A stretch of 64,000 bases of DNA from Gammaproteobacteria bacterium (GTDB lineage Bacteria > Pseudomonadota > Gammaproteobacteria > Steroidobacterales > Steroidobacteraceae), in assembly GCA_025357835.1 (NCBI GenBank), contig JANYLM010000130.1, forward strand, positions 1 through 64,000, given 5' to 3'. The first letter of the stretch is position 1. The number at the start of each line of letters is the position of its first letter. Positions 17,179 through 30,365 of the stretch are shown here, piece after piece. Both the position numbers and the translations under genes were made by a program. The notes beneath the pieces were generated by a model, which worked only from the letters and a program-made list of their open reading frames with translations, ran no database searches and was not told the origin of the DNA.

Positions 17179-17272
17179 TCATATCGACGCTACTCTGGTG
17201 CGGGCCGGGATTCAAATTGCTATTTGCCTCTCGAAACCAGTTCCTCCATAATGGAGGCATTGCGGAGGGACT

Positions 17273-17503
17273 ATGGCAACGTTGAATATCAAGAATCTGC
17301 CCGACAGCCTCTATAAGAAACTGCAGGCCCGCGCCAAGCGCGAGCGACGTTCGCTGGCGCAGGAGGTAACTCATTTATTGTGTCGTGCCGTCGAAACATC
17401 TAAACCACTGTCGATTCTGGATCTCAAAGGCCTGGGAAAGGAGCAGTGGCAGGGTGTTGATGCTGCGTCGCATGTGACAGAGGAACGCAACGCTTGGGAT
17501 TGA
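17273..17503 (+). CDS. FitA-like antitoxin
   Basis: MATLNIKNLPDSLYKKLQARAKRERRSLAQEVTHLL. Confidence 0.82.
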   Translation: MATLNIKNLPDSLYKKLQARAKRERRSLAQEVTHLLCRAVETSKPLSILDLKGLGKEQWQGVDAASHVTEERNAWD

Positions 17504-17937
17504 TGGAAGACGTGGGCCACGGAGCCATAGGCGTCGACACAGCCGCATTCATTTACTTCATTGAAGAGGATGCGCGATTCCTGCCGATCATTGAGCCGCT
17601 TTTTCGCGAAGCGGATCGCGGGCGCTGCACCCTGGTAACCTCCGCACTAACGCTACTGGAAGTGCTGGTTGTCCCGTACCGAGCCGGAAATCGTTTGCTT
17701 GCGGAACGCTACGAGAGTTTGCTGACTCGGAGTCGTGGGATTCGAGTCGTGGACATTTCTCGCGATCAGCTACGCGTTGCCGCGCAATTGCGTGCGACCA
17801 CCTCGATCAAGACACCTGATGCATTACAGGTAGCCGCAGCTCTATCCGGGGAATGTGCGAATTTCGTCACTAATGATCGCCGGATTCCAGCCTTACCGGG
17901 ACTGAAAGTACGACTGCTTGGCGCATACGCCTCTTAA
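17503..17937 (+). CDS. PIN-domain toxin (VapC/FitB-like)
   Basis: AIGVDTAAFIYFIEE, LTLLEVLVVPY, IKTPDALQVAAAL, NDRRIPALPGL; TGATG overlap with antitoxin. Confidence 0.85.
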   Translation: MEDVGHGAIGVDTAAFIYFIEEDARFLPIIEPLFREADRGRCTLVTSALTLLEVLVVPYRAGNRLLAERYESLLTRSRGIRVVDISRDQLRVAAQLRATTSIKTPDALQVAAALSGECANFVTNDRRIPALPGLKVRLLGAYAS

Positions 17938-17970
17938 AGGAAAAAGCCGGGTAGTTTGACCTGCCCGGCT
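17936..17970 (-). terminator. Rho-independent terminator downstream of rpoH
   Basis: AGCCGGG...CCCGGCT stem with a T-tract on the minus strand. Confidence 0.75.
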
Positions 17971-18003
17971 CATCGTCCTGCAACACAGTCTTCAGCCCCG
18001 CAG

Positions 18004-18873
18004 TTAAGCCGCTGCCATCAGCCCCTTGAGCTTGCTGATGGCGTTCGACTCGACCTGGCGCACGCGCTCGGCGGAAATTCCATACTCATCCGCCAGTTCG
18101 TGCAGGGTGGCCTTGTCGTCGGTCATCCAGCGCCGCTTCAATATACTGCGGCTGCGTTCATCGAGCTTCTCGAGGGCCATGCTGAGGCGTTCGGTGGAGT
18201 CTTCTTCCCACTCTTCGTTCTCGACCTCGACGGCGGGGTCGGCGTTGCTGGCCGGCAGGTACATGGCGGGCGAATAGGCCTCTTCCTCGTCGCTCTCGGG
18301 CGTCGGGTCGAAGGACATGTCGCGCGCCGACAGGCGTTGTTCCATTTCGCGAACATCGGCTACATCGACGCCTAGGTCGCGAGCCACCGCGGCGGTCTCG
18401 GCCTCGGACAGCCAGGCCAAATTCTTCTTCATCTTGCGCAAATTGAAGAACAGCTTGCGCTGTGACTTGGTGGTGGCGACCTTCACCAAGCGCCAGTTGC
18501 GCAGCACGTATTCGTGAATTTCGGCGCGGATCCAATGCACGGCAAAGGACACCAGGCGCACTCCCACGGTGGGGTCGAAGCGCTTGACGGCCTTCATGAG
18601 GCCCACATTGCCCTCTTGGACCAGATCGCCCATAGGCAGACCATAGCCCAAGTATCCGCGAGCGATATGCACCACGAATCGCAGGTGCGACAGGACCAAT
18701 TGCCGGGCGGCATCCAAATCGGCCTCGGAGCGAAAGCGAACCGCAAGCGCGACTTCGTCTTCCTTCGATAGAACCGGAATCTGGGACACGCGGTCTATAT
18801 AAGAGTCCAGGCTCCCGACCGGGCCCGCGAACACCAATCCGCTCGTTTGTTTAGCGACTAAAGCAGTAGTCAT
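18004..18873 (-). CDS. rpoH: RNA polymerase sigma-32 factor
   Basis: [66 protein letters not shown] RpoH box. Confidence 0.95.
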   Translation of the reverse strand: MTTALVAKQTSGLVFAGPVGSLDSYIDRVSQIPVLSKEDEVALAVRFRSEADLDAARQLVLSHLRFVVHIARGYLGYGLPMGDLVQEGNVGLMKAVKRFDPTVGVRLVSFAVHWIRAEIHEYVLRNWRLVKVATTKSQRKLFFNLRKMKKNLAWLSEAETAAVARDLGVDVADVREMEQRLSARDMSFDPTPESDEEEAYSPAMYLPASNADPAVEVENEEWEEDSTERLSMALEKLDERSRSILKRRWMTDDKATLHELADEYGISAERVRQVESNAISKLKGLMAAA

Positions 18874-18982
18874 CAGCTCAAACCTCCCAATCCTATACGC
18901 GTGCCATGATAGCACTCCCAGGGTCAGACTGCTGATGTTACCGATAGTTCACATATTTGTTAAGTTGCTGAAAAACATAAAC

Positions 18983-19903
18983 TTATGTCGGCTCGATGCC
19001 GCGGATATGTCGCGTCGCAGCAAGCCACGAACCAAACCACGCTAGGATCACGGCCAGGGCCAACACGTCGAATGCGGTGGTGAAGCGCAATCCCTGCAAG
19101 TGAAACTGGCTGCCGTACAGCTTTGCCAGTCCATCCACCGGCTTGGCTAGAACGGCCACGGCCACGGCGACCAGCAACAGCGCGATTAACCCGCCGCCGA
19201 GGCCGTACCAGATACCGCTGTAGAGGAAGGGCCGCCGGGCGAAGCCGTCGCTGGCGCCGACCAATTTCATCACCTCGATTTCGGCGCGCCGATTCAAAAT
19301 GTCCAGGCGAATGGTGTTGCCCACGACCAGCACCACTCCCGCGCCCAGCAGGCAGCCCGTCAACAACACCACGCGCCGCAGGATATCCAGCATGGCATGC
19401 AGGCGCTTCACCCACTCGCTGTCGAGCTGCACGGTTTGCACATCGGCCATCGCGGCTATCGCCCCTTTAAGCGCAGCCGTGCCCTGCGGCGTGCTTGCCG
19501 GCAGAGCGGGCGTGACGATGAGGGTATCGGGCAGGGGATTGTCGCTGAGGGCATCGAGCGCCTTGCCAAACCCCGAATCATCGCGAAACGCAGCCAGTGC
19601 CTGCTCCGCTGTGATGACGCGCACCGCAGCGACATCGTCGCGCTGCCGCAGCTGCTTCGCGAGCGACCCCACGCGCACCGCGCTCGCTCTCTTGTCCATA
19701 TAGACCGATAAATCGAAGGCATCGTTCCAATTAGCGGTGGCCGTGCGCATATTGGTCAGGAACAAATTCAAGAACAGGGGCAGGGCTAGGGCCACGGCGA
19801 TCACGCCCATGGTCAGCGCGGTCGCGAAGGGTTGATTGACGATGCGGCCGAGCGATCCGACTAGCGTTTGCGCATGCCGCGCGAAATAGGCTTGGATATT
19901 CAT
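18983..19903 (-). CDS. ftsX: Cell division ABC transporter permease FtsX
   Basis: FtsX topology; adjacent to ftsE and ftsY. Confidence 0.93.
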   Translation of the reverse strand: MNIQAYFARHAQTLVGSLGRIVNQPFATALTMGVIAVALALPLFLNLFLTNMRTATANWNDAFDLSVYMDKRASAVRVGSLAKQLRQRDDVAAVRVITAEQALAAFRDDSGFGKALDALSDNPLPDTLIVTPALPASTPQGTAALKGAIAAMADVQTVQLDSEWVKRLHAMLDILRRVVLLTGCLLGAGVVLVVGNTIRLDILNRRAEIEVMKLVGASDGFARRPFLYSGIWYGLGGGLIALLLVAVAVAVLAKPVDGLAKLYGSQFHLQGLRFTTAFDVLALAVILAWFGSWLAATRHIRGIEPT

Positions 19904-19957
19904 CGTGCTAACTATCGAAGCCGATGCCGCGGCGCTGCATGGCAATGTTTTCGCGAT

Positions 19958-20641
19958 TCATTGAGGCTGCGCCGAGGTGGGCACGCCTGCGTCGGTCACG
20001 CGTCCGTCGCCCAAGACGATGCGCCGCGCGCCGAATTGCTCGATGAGATGCACATCGTGGGTGGCGATCACCACCGTTACACCCACCTCGTTGAAACGCT
20101 TGAACAATTTCATGACCTCAAGGGCGAGTTGTGGATCGAGGTTGCCGGTGGGCTCATCGGCGATGAGCAGAGTGGGCTTGGCCACTACCGCGCGCGCAAT
20201 GCCCACGCGCTGCTGCTCGCCGGTGGACAGTTCCAGGGGACGATTCTTCTCCTTGCCGAGCAGCCCGACTTGGTCCAGAGCCGCGCGCACGCGCTTGTCG
20301 ATCTCGCGCCTGGGCACACCGGCAATGATCAAGGGTAGCGCCACATTGTCCGCCACCGGCCGGTCGTGCAGCAGCTTGTGATCTTGAAATACCACGCCCA
20401 GATTTCTGCGAAATTGGGGAATACCGCGCGGTTTGACAGCGGCAGTGTTCTGGCTGTTGATGAATACCTGGCCGCGCGTGGGGCGTTCGATGAGCGCAAT
20501 CAATTTCAAGATGCTGCTCTTGCCCGCGCCGGAGTGGCCGGTCAAGAACACCAACTCGCCGTCATCGATTTTGAACGACACGCCGGCCAGGGCCTCCCGG
20601 CCGGTGGGATAGCGCTTGTGGACTTGGTCGAATCGAATCAT
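19958..20641 (-). CDS. ftsE: Cell division ATP-binding protein FtsE
   Basis: FLTGHSGAGKSSILKLIAL Walker A; LSTGEQQRVGIARA; LIADEPTGNLDP. Confidence 0.95.
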   Translation of the reverse strand: MIRFDQVHKRYPTGREALAGVSFKIDDGELVFLTGHSGAGKSSILKLIALIERPTRGQVFINSQNTAAVKPRGIPQFRRNLGVVFQDHKLLHDRPVADNVALPLIIAGVPRREIDKRVRAALDQVGLLGKEKNRPLELSTGEQQRVGIARAVVAKPTLLIADEPTGNLDPQLALEVMKLFKRFNEVGVTVVIATHDVHLIEQFGARRIVLGDGRVTDAGVPTSAQPQ

Positions 20642-21594
20642 GCGTCGGCGCCCGATTTCAGCAGGGCCGATACGAACTCCGATGCATTGAATACCCCGAA
20701 ATCATCGGCCTGCTCGCCCACGCCGACGAAGCGGATGGGAATTTTCAACTTTTGCGCAATGGCGAGCACCACGCCGCCCTTGGCTGTGCCGTCCAGCTTG
20801 GTGACCACCAAGCCGGTTACCCCCAATCCCTTGTGGAATTCTTCGGCCTGGGCGACCGCGTTCTGACCGATGGTGCCGTCCAGCACCAACAGCACCTCGT
20901 GCGGCGCGCCGGGATCCAAGCGCGCCAGCACGCGCTTGACCTTTTTGAGCTCATCCATCAAGTGGGTCTGGGTGTGTAAACGTCCCGCGGTGTCGGCCAC
21001 CAGCACGTCGATGCCGCGCGCACGCGCGGCCTGCAGGCCGTCGAAAATGACGGCGGCGGGCTCCCCGCCGCTTTGGCTGGCGACGATGGGCACCTGATTT
21101 CGCTCGGCCCAGACTTCCAATTGCTCGCGCGCCGCCGCGCGAAAGGTATCGCCGGCGGCCAGCATGACCCTGTATCCCTGGCCCAGCAGCCGATGCGCCA
21201 ATTTGCCTATGGTCGTGGTCTTGCCGGCACCGTTGATTCCCACCACCAGAATGACATAGGGCTTGATGTTCGGATCGATGACCAGCGGCTTTTCCACGGG
21301 CTTTAAGATGTCGACCATGGCCTTATGCAAAGCCTTGAGCAGCGCATCCACGTCGGCCAATTCCTTGCGCGCCACGCGCTTGTGCAGCTCCTCGAGAATG
21401 CGTTGCGTGGCCTCGGCGCCCACGTCGGCGGTGATCAGGCGGGTTTCCAGCTCATCCAGAATTTCCGCATCGATCTTGCGTCCCGGCAGAAGTTCAGCGA
21501 GGTCGGTGGTGAGCCAGGCGGGTCCCACGTTCAATTTGGCGCGCAGGCGCTTAAAAAACCCGCGCACCTGCGGGGTATCGGCTTCGTTCGTCAT
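20638..21594 (-). CDS. ftsY: Signal recognition particle receptor FtsY
   Basis: VVGINGAGKTTTIGKLAH, VADTAGRLHTQTHLMDELKK, TKLDGTAKGGVVLAI. Confidence 0.96.
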   Translation of the reverse strand: MTNEADTPQVRGFFKRLRAKLNVGPAWLTTDLAELLPGRKIDAEILDELETRLITADVGAEATQRILEELHKRVARKELADVDALLKALHKAMVDILKPVEKPLVIDPNIKPYVILVVGINGAGKTTTIGKLAHRLLGQGYRVMLAAGDTFRAAAREQLEVWAERNQVPIVASQSGGEPAAVIFDGLQAARARGIDVLVADTAGRLHTQTHLMDELKKVKRVLARLDPGAPHEVLLVLDGTIGQNAVAQAEEFHKGLGVTGLVVTKLDGTAKGGVVLAIAQKLKIPIRFVGVGEQADDFGVFNASEFVSALLKSGADA

Positions 21595-21596
21595 AG

Positions 21597-24458
<2,862 letters not shown>

Positions 24459-24632
24459 TCCGCCCGATCGCCCGCAGCGCGAACCGAGGCTCGCTGTTGC
24501 CTACAATTCACATTGTATTAATCGACAGCCGCCTCAAGACCTCGCCGACGACACAGGCTGCGTTCATCGTTTTGTAACGCAACCGGCGGAGCATCTCGAA
24601 TCCTACCCATCGCAACTAAAAGGATATCGGGC

Positions 24633-26258
24633 ATGCGTTGTCTCAAATTGGCCTTGGGGTCGTTAGGCGTTGCAGGTCTCGTCGCGGGCGCCAATCTGGC
24701 CTTAGCTGAAGATCACGAAGCGGGAGCTCACGTAGAGCATGTATTGCTCGTCAGCATCGACGGTCTGCATTCGCTGGATGTGGCGCGCTATATCCGCAAG
24801 CACCCAAATTCTGCGCTGGCTGAGTTGGCATCGCACGGAATCACGTATTCCAATGCCTCGACGCCGGCGCATTCTGATTCCTTCCCCGGGCTTCTCGCGC
24901 TGATCACTGGCGGTTCGCCGGTTTCTCACGATGTGTTCTATGACGTGAGCTATGATCGCGCGCTCTTCGATCCCAGCAACACCGCCTGCAGCGGATTGCC
25001 CGGCAATACAGTCGTGTTCGATGAGAGCATTGACCAATACACGACCGACAATGTATCCCTCAATGTCATCGATCCGGCCAAGCTGCCCCGCGGACGGGAT
25101 GCCGGCGGCAAATGCGTAGCCGTGTATCCGCACAGTTTTCTGAAAACCAACACCGTATTCGAAGTGGTGAGGGACAGCGGTCGTCGCACTGCATGGGCTG
25201 ACAAGCATCCTGCTTACGATCTCGTGAACGGTCCCAGCGGCCATGGAGTGACCGATCTGTATACGCCGGAAATAACCAATGTCGGCGGGTTTGACGCCAC
25301 GGCGAGCGTCGTCTGCACCGTGGAAAACGATAATCTCAAGGTCGCGGCCATCATCAATGAGATTCACGGCAAGACGCATGACGGCAAACCGGCTGGGTCG
25401 GTGCCCGGAGTGTTCGGTATGAATTTCCAAGCGGTGAGCGTTGGACAGAAGCTTGCACACGACGCCGCGGCTGCCAACTGCAACAAGGCCGCGGGCGACC
25501 GACTGCGCGGCAAATCGGGGGGCTACCTCGATGCCGCCGGCACGCCGTCCGAGGTGCTGGAATATGGCTTAGACAAGACCGATGCGGCGCTGGCTAGAAT
25601 GATCGATGCCTTGCAAGATGTGGGGCTGTACGAGTCCACCCTGGTCATCGTCAGTGCTAAGCATGGTCAATCGCCCATCGACCCCGCGAAGTCCAATAAG
25701 CCGGGCCATTTCGCGGATCTGGTCGCCAAGTTGCCGGCGCCGTCCAACGCGAACGATATCGCTGCAGCGGCGGCTATCTCCTCTGCAAACGGCTGCTCGA
25801 CAGGTCCTTGCGGCTTCCTGCAGGACGATGATATCGCCCTGATCTGGCTGCAAGATCAGAGTCAGACCCAAAATGTTGCGGACTACCTGAATAAGAACCA
25901 ACAGGCGCTGTTCATCGATTACGTCCTTGCGGGCGATTCGATGAAGTTGAAGTTCAATAGCCCGCAGAAGGACACCCGTACGCCCGATCTTTTTGTGCAA
26001 CCTCTGTACGGGACGGTATATACGGGATCGAGCAGAAAGAATGCGGAACATGGCGGGTTCAGCTTTGGCGACACCGGAGTCGGGCTGATCCTGTCGAACC
26101 CCGAACTGCCGGCGATCAAGATAAAGACGCCGGTGGCCACGTCGCAAGTAGCCCCGACGATTCTCGTTGCGCTGGGTTTGGACCCCGACGCGCTCGACGC
26201 GGTGCGCGTCGAGCATACGCAGATACTGCCGGGCTGGCGGCAAGAGCATCACCGCTAG
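24633..26258 (+). CDS. Secreted alkaline phosphatase / nucleotide pyrophosphatase superfamily protein
   Basis: HVLLVSIDGLHSLD, STPAHSDSFPGLLALITGG, SAKHGQSPIDP. Confidence 0.8.
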   Translation: MRCLKLALGSLGVAGLVAGANLALAEDHEAGAHVEHVLLVSIDGLHSLDVARYIRKHPNSALAELASHGITYSNASTPAHSDSFPGLLALITGGSPVSHDVFYDVSYDRALFDPSNTACSGLPGNTVVFDESIDQYTTDNVSLNVIDPAKLPRGRDAGGKCVAVYPHSFLKTNTVFEVVRDSGRRTAWADKHPAYDLVNGPSGHGVTDLYTPEITNVGGFDATASVVCTVENDNLKVAAIINEIHGKTHDGKPAGSVPGVFGMNFQAVSVGQKLAHDAAAANCNKAAGDRLRGKSGGYLDAAGTPSEVLEYGLDKTDAALARMIDALQDVGLYESTLVIVSAKHGQSPIDPAKSNKPGHFADLVAKLPAPSNANDIAAAAAISSANGCSTGPCGFLQDDDIALIWLQDQSQTQNVADYLNKNQQALFIDYVLAGDSMKLKFNSPQKDTRTPDLFVQPLYGTVYTGSSRKNAEHGGFSFGDTGVGLILSNPELPAIKIKTPVATSQVAPTILVALGLDPDALDAVRVEHTQILPGWRQEHHR

Positions 26259-26283
26259 CGGAATCCGTTGCGATAACCCCTGA

Positions 26284-26322
26284 CCTATTCACGCACCGCG
26301 GCGTCGGTGGCGCGTGAATAGG
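26284..26322. terminator. Stem-loop, likely transcription terminator
   Basis: CCTATTCACGC...GCGTGAATAGG, 11-bp perfect arms, just after the phosphatase gene. Confidence 0.5.
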
Positions 26323-26467
26323 TTCACGCTGGACTTAATGGGTGCAGGCGCCGCAACACCGAGTCCATCTCGCCTAAACCGAATGCGGCTGCGCCTTTCC
26401 AACACAAATGGAATCGTGTAGAACGGCGCTGCGGCCTATTCTTTCTGGATCAGAACAATAAACACCG

Positions 26468-28504
26468 ATGGACCGGGATCAGTTTTCCGTGATATGCCGA
26501 TTTTCCTTCCCGTGGCTTGCGCTGCTCGCCGTGTCGGCGGCGGCTGCCACAGTCGATGCCTATGGCCGACTGCCATCCATCGAGCAAGCTGCGCTTTCGC
26601 CGGATGGCTCGAAGATCGCGTTCGTGCGGACGACTCAGGACTTGCGCGTGCTCGCCGTCGTCGACGTCAACGAAGAGAAGTTTGTCGCGGGACTGCGAGT
26701 CGGTGATGTCAAGGTTCGCTCGGTGGAATGGGCCGACGACGACAACCTACTTGTGACGACGGCGTCCTCTTCGATGCCGATCGATCTCTCCGGTGAGCGA
26801 AGAGAGTGGCATCTGATGGCGGTCTACAACCTAAAAGCCAAGAAAATGTATGGGCTCCTGAATCACGTTCGAGGCGGCACACAGACAATGAACACCGTGT
26901 TCGGAGCGCCGGTGATTCAACGCCAGGGCAACGACACCCTGCTTTTTCTGCACGGCATTTACATCACGGACAAGACCGAATCGGCCCTGTTTCGCATCAA
27001 CTTGACCAACGATACCGAGACTTTGATCAAGCAAGGCAGCGACGTCACCAACGAATGGCTGGTGGATGACACGGGGGCGATCGTTGCGGAGCAGGACTAC
27101 ACGGAGAGGGATCGCCGGTGGGCAATCCGCCTTTTTCGTGACGGCCATGTGCAGCAAACCGTCTCCGGCATTGCGGCGATCGATGCGCCGGAAATGCTTG
27201 GCCTAAGCGCGGCAGGCGACGCCATCGTGGTTGCTCAATCGGAGGCCGGCGGGATCACGTGGAAAGCTCTATCGATCAAGGATGGCAGCTGGGGACCTGG
27301 GATTGCGGAGAACGAGTCCCTGACCAACTTGGTTTACAAGCATGGCAGTTGGAGAATGATCGGCTCCGCATTTGTCGGCGACAGCACGCAATATCACTTT
27401 GTCGATCCGGCAGTGCAAAATGGATGGGACTGGATCGTGCGCGTTTTCGGGTATCAGCGAGTCGAATTTGTCTCGGCGTCGGCGGACTATACAAAGTTTA
27501 TCGTTCAGGTCTTGGGAGCCAAATCCGGCTACGCTTACTATCTGGCCGATACCAAAGAGCATCTAACTCGACCTATCGGTAAAATCTACGACGATGTTGA
27601 GCAGATCGCCGAAGTGCGGCCCATCAAGTACGCCGCCGAGGATGGTCTGGAGATTCCTGCTTACCTGACGCTGCCGCCGGATCGGCCGGCGAAGAATCTG
27701 CCAATCATCGTGTTTCCGCACGGCGGGCCGGAAGCACGCGACATCCTTGCGTTCGACTGGTGGGCACAGGCGCTCGCAGTGCAGGGATATGCTGTGTTGC
27801 AACCGAACTACCGCGGCTCGGATCTCGGCAAAAAGTGGGTCGAATCGGGCTACAACCAGTGGGGCCGCAAGATGCAAACCGACTTGTCGGACGGCTTGCA
27901 CTACCTCGCGGCGCAGGGAATCGCCGACCCAAAGCGCGCGTGCATCGTCGGCGCGAGCTACGGCGGCTATGCTGCACTTGCAGGCGTGGCCATCCAGTCA
28001 GGCATCTATCGCTGCGCGGTTGCCGTTGCGGGCATTTCCGATCCGTCGAACTTCATGCGCTGGGTTATGCGCAAAGAGCAGTACGGCAGCAAAGTGGGAC
28101 TACGGTATTGGGAGAGATTTTTGGGTGTGGACAATCCGGGCGACAAGAGACTCGACGAAATCTCTCCGCTGCGCCACGCCGATCAAATCACCGTGCCGCT
28201 TCTGCTCATCCATGGGCGCGACGACACGACGGCATCAGGAAATCGCCCCATGACCTCGATAGCGAAAACCGCCTCGAACTTCAGTTGCGACGGCAGCTTG
28301 AGCCGCGCCACCTCTGCGTCGCGGGCGATTACGTTCCAGACATTGATTGGCTGGCTGAAACGCGGAGCCGCGGGGTTGCGCGAACTCGCCCCCTATGCCG
28401 CCATTGAACTGCTTCTGCCGGGAGGCTCGTTGATGGCAATGGGGCTTTGGTTGTTTCGGCGCAAAGCCAAAAGGAAGGCGTTTCGGCCGGCCACGGTCTC
28501 TTAA
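26468..28504 (+). CDS. S9-family prolyl oligopeptidase-like peptidase with an aberrant C-terminus
   Basis: beta-propeller plus FPHGGPEARD, GASYGGYAALAG, LLLIHGRDD; canonical His segment absent. Confidence 0.8.
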   Translation: MDRDQFSVICRFSFPWLALLAVSAAAATVDAYGRLPSIEQAALSPDGSKIAFVRTTQDLRVLAVVDVNEEKFVAGLRVGDVKVRSVEWADDDNLLVTTASSSMPIDLSGERREWHLMAVYNLKAKKMYGLLNHVRGGTQTMNTVFGAPVIQRQGNDTLLFLHGIYITDKTESALFRINLTNDTETLIKQGSDVTNEWLVDDTGAIVAEQDYTERDRRWAIRLFRDGHVQQTVSGIAAIDAPEMLGLSAAGDAIVVAQSEAGGITWKALSIKDGSWGPGIAENESLTNLVYKHGSWRMIGSAFVGDSTQYHFVDPAVQNGWDWIVRVFGYQRVEFVSASADYTKFIVQVLGAKSGYAYYLADTKEHLTRPIGKIYDDVEQIAEVRPIKYAAEDGLEIPAYLTLPPDRPAKNLPIIVFPHGGPEARDILAFDWWAQALAVQGYAVLQPNYRGSDLGKKWVESGYNQWGRKMQTDLSDGLHYLAAQGIADPKRACIVGASYGGYAALAGVAIQSGIYRCAVAVAGISDPSNFMRWVMRKEQYGSKVGLRYWERFLGVDNPGDKRLDEISPLRHADQITVPLLLIHGRDDTTASGNRPMTSIAKTASNFSCDGSLSRATSASRAITFQTLIGWLKRGAAGLRELAPYAAIELLLPGGSLMAMGLWLFRRKAKRKAFRPATVS

Positions 28505-28880
28505 GGATGGATCGGGCCAATTTGACGTACACCGAGCCAAGTCATATATTCGGCTCGGGGATAGTGTAATTGCGTCAAACAGAACCCGGCCGATGAGAAA
28601 GCCACCGTACTATCGTATGTCTCCGCCTGATTATGTCCCCATGCCGGGCTGCCGCTCCGCTATGGCTCGCATACGCATCGAAGGCCCCACCATTTCGGTT
28701 TCAGGTCGACAAATCTTACTTAACTCGGCGTCGATTTAAACGCCGAGGGGTCGCTCGGGCGGCAGGCATAGCTAGTCCAGCGTGTTCGCGCCAACTCCTC
28801 GATGATTCATTCGCGGATCAGTCACTGATCTTCGCTTTCATCATCCCTGCAGTGTTCGGGGATCAAAAGGGAGTAGCAAA

Positions 28881-30308
28881 ATGCGCTTATCAACAGAGAC
28901 TATTCTGGAGTCTTCGCGTCGGTATCTCGACATTATCGGCGGCAGAATCTTGAGCGAATCGGAGGCGCACTCGTTCATTAACGAGACGGTCGACGCCTAC
29001 GAAAAGCATGTGAATCGGGGCTTCATCGCCTACCGTAAGTCCGTGACCGAGGCGGGTCAATTCGCGGCATTGGAATGGGCCGGACAGGGTTCGATGGTGC
29101 GAGATTTGCTGGGACGCGAATACATCGATTGCCTTGGCGGCTTTGGGATATTCAGCGCGGGCGTCAATCACCCTCGTGTCGTCAAGGCGGTTACCGACCA
29201 ACTGCAACGAATGGCGCTGAATAGCCAGGAATTGCTCGAGCCGTGGCGTGCGGCCCTCGCGAAATTATTGGCTGGGATCACACCCGGCGATCTGGGCTGC
29301 AGCTTTTTTATCAATAACGGTACTGACGCGATGGAAGGCGCCATCAAGTTGGCGCGCCTCTACACAGGCCGCAATACCTTCTTGTCCACTCTCGGCGGAT
29401 TTCACGGAAAGTCCTTGGGGTCGCTGTCATTGATGGGCAAGGCGACGTTTAGAGAGCCCTTCCGCGCGGGTTTGCAAGATGTTCGATTCGCGCCCTATGG
29501 AGACGCAGATGCCTTGCAGGCGGAATTTGAAAAAGCAGAGGCGGTCGGCACGCCCATCGCAGCTTTTGTGGTGGAGCCTGTGCAGGGCGAGGCGGGTGCG
29601 GTCGTGCCGCCGCCCGACTATCTCCCGCGCGCACGAGAACTTTGCGATCGATACGGCGCCCTGCTGATTGTGGACGAAATACAAACCGGCATGGGCCGCA
29701 CCGGAAAATTGTGGGGCGTAGACCATAGCGACGTCGCTCCCGACATCATGTGCCTGGGCAAGGCCATCGGCGGCGGCGTGATGCCCTTGGCGGCTTTCGT
29801 GTCGACGCCGAAGATTTGGGAAGTGCTGGTGCCGAACCCCGTCATCCACTCGACCACATTCGGCGGCAATCCGATTGCGTGTGCCGCGGGAATCGCCGCG
29901 ATCACCGTGACGCTGGAAGAAGATCTACCAGGTCAAGCCGCGACCAAAGGACAACTCGTACTAAAGACTCTGAAGGAACTACAAGTCCGTTATCCCGGTG
30001 TGCTGACGGCGGTTCGTGGTCAGGGGCTTTTGATCGGTCTTGAATTTCCATCAGACGCCATCGGATATGCATTCGCCGCCGCCCTATTTCGTCGCCATGT
30101 GCTGGTGGCGGGCACTTATTCCAAAGCCAGAACGATCCGCATCGAACCGGCTCTGAATATACCCATGGCGCTTTTGCTCGAGATGCTGAATCGAGTCGAG
30201 GACGCGCTTCGGGAACTGGCGGCGTCGCGATCCAAATCGGAATTCCGCAGCGCCGGCACCGCGATCACCGCTGTCCCTGCCGCCGTGCTCGAGGCGGCGG
30301 ACGACTAG
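28881..30308 (+). CDS. Class III aminotransferase, putrescine aminotransferase-like
   Basis: FINNGTDAMEGAIKLAR, LIVDEIQTGMGRTGKLWGVD, CLGKAIGGGVMPLAAFV, TFGGNPIACAA. Confidence 0.87.
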   Translation: MRLSTETILESSRRYLDIIGGRILSESEAHSFINETVDAYEKHVNRGFIAYRKSVTEAGQFAALEWAGQGSMVRDLLGREYIDCLGGFGIFSAGVNHPRVVKAVTDQLQRMALNSQELLEPWRAALAKLLAGITPGDLGCSFFINNGTDAMEGAIKLARLYTGRNTFLSTLGGFHGKSLGSLSLMGKATFREPFRAGLQDVRFAPYGDADALQAEFEKAEAVGTPIAAFVVEPVQGEAGAVVPPPDYLPRARELCDRYGALLIVDEIQTGMGRTGKLWGVDHSDVAPDIMCLGKAIGGGVMPLAAFVSTPKIWEVLVPNPVIHSTTFGGNPIACAAGIAAITVTLEEDLPGQAATKGQLVLKTLKELQVRYPGVLTAVRGQGLLIGLEFPSDAIGYAFAAALFRRHVLVAGTYSKARTIRIEPALNIPMALLLEMLNRVEDALRELAASRSKSEFRSAGTAITAVPAAVLEAADD

Positions 30309-30365
30309 GGCGGCGCCGCGCCCCTGCGCTAGCGGCGGCCACGCAGTATGGATCGATCTCGGCGG

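Noticed and set aside
24702-25460. 252-aa minus-strand ORF
   Set aside because: Antisense to the alkaline phosphatase-like gene; no motif.
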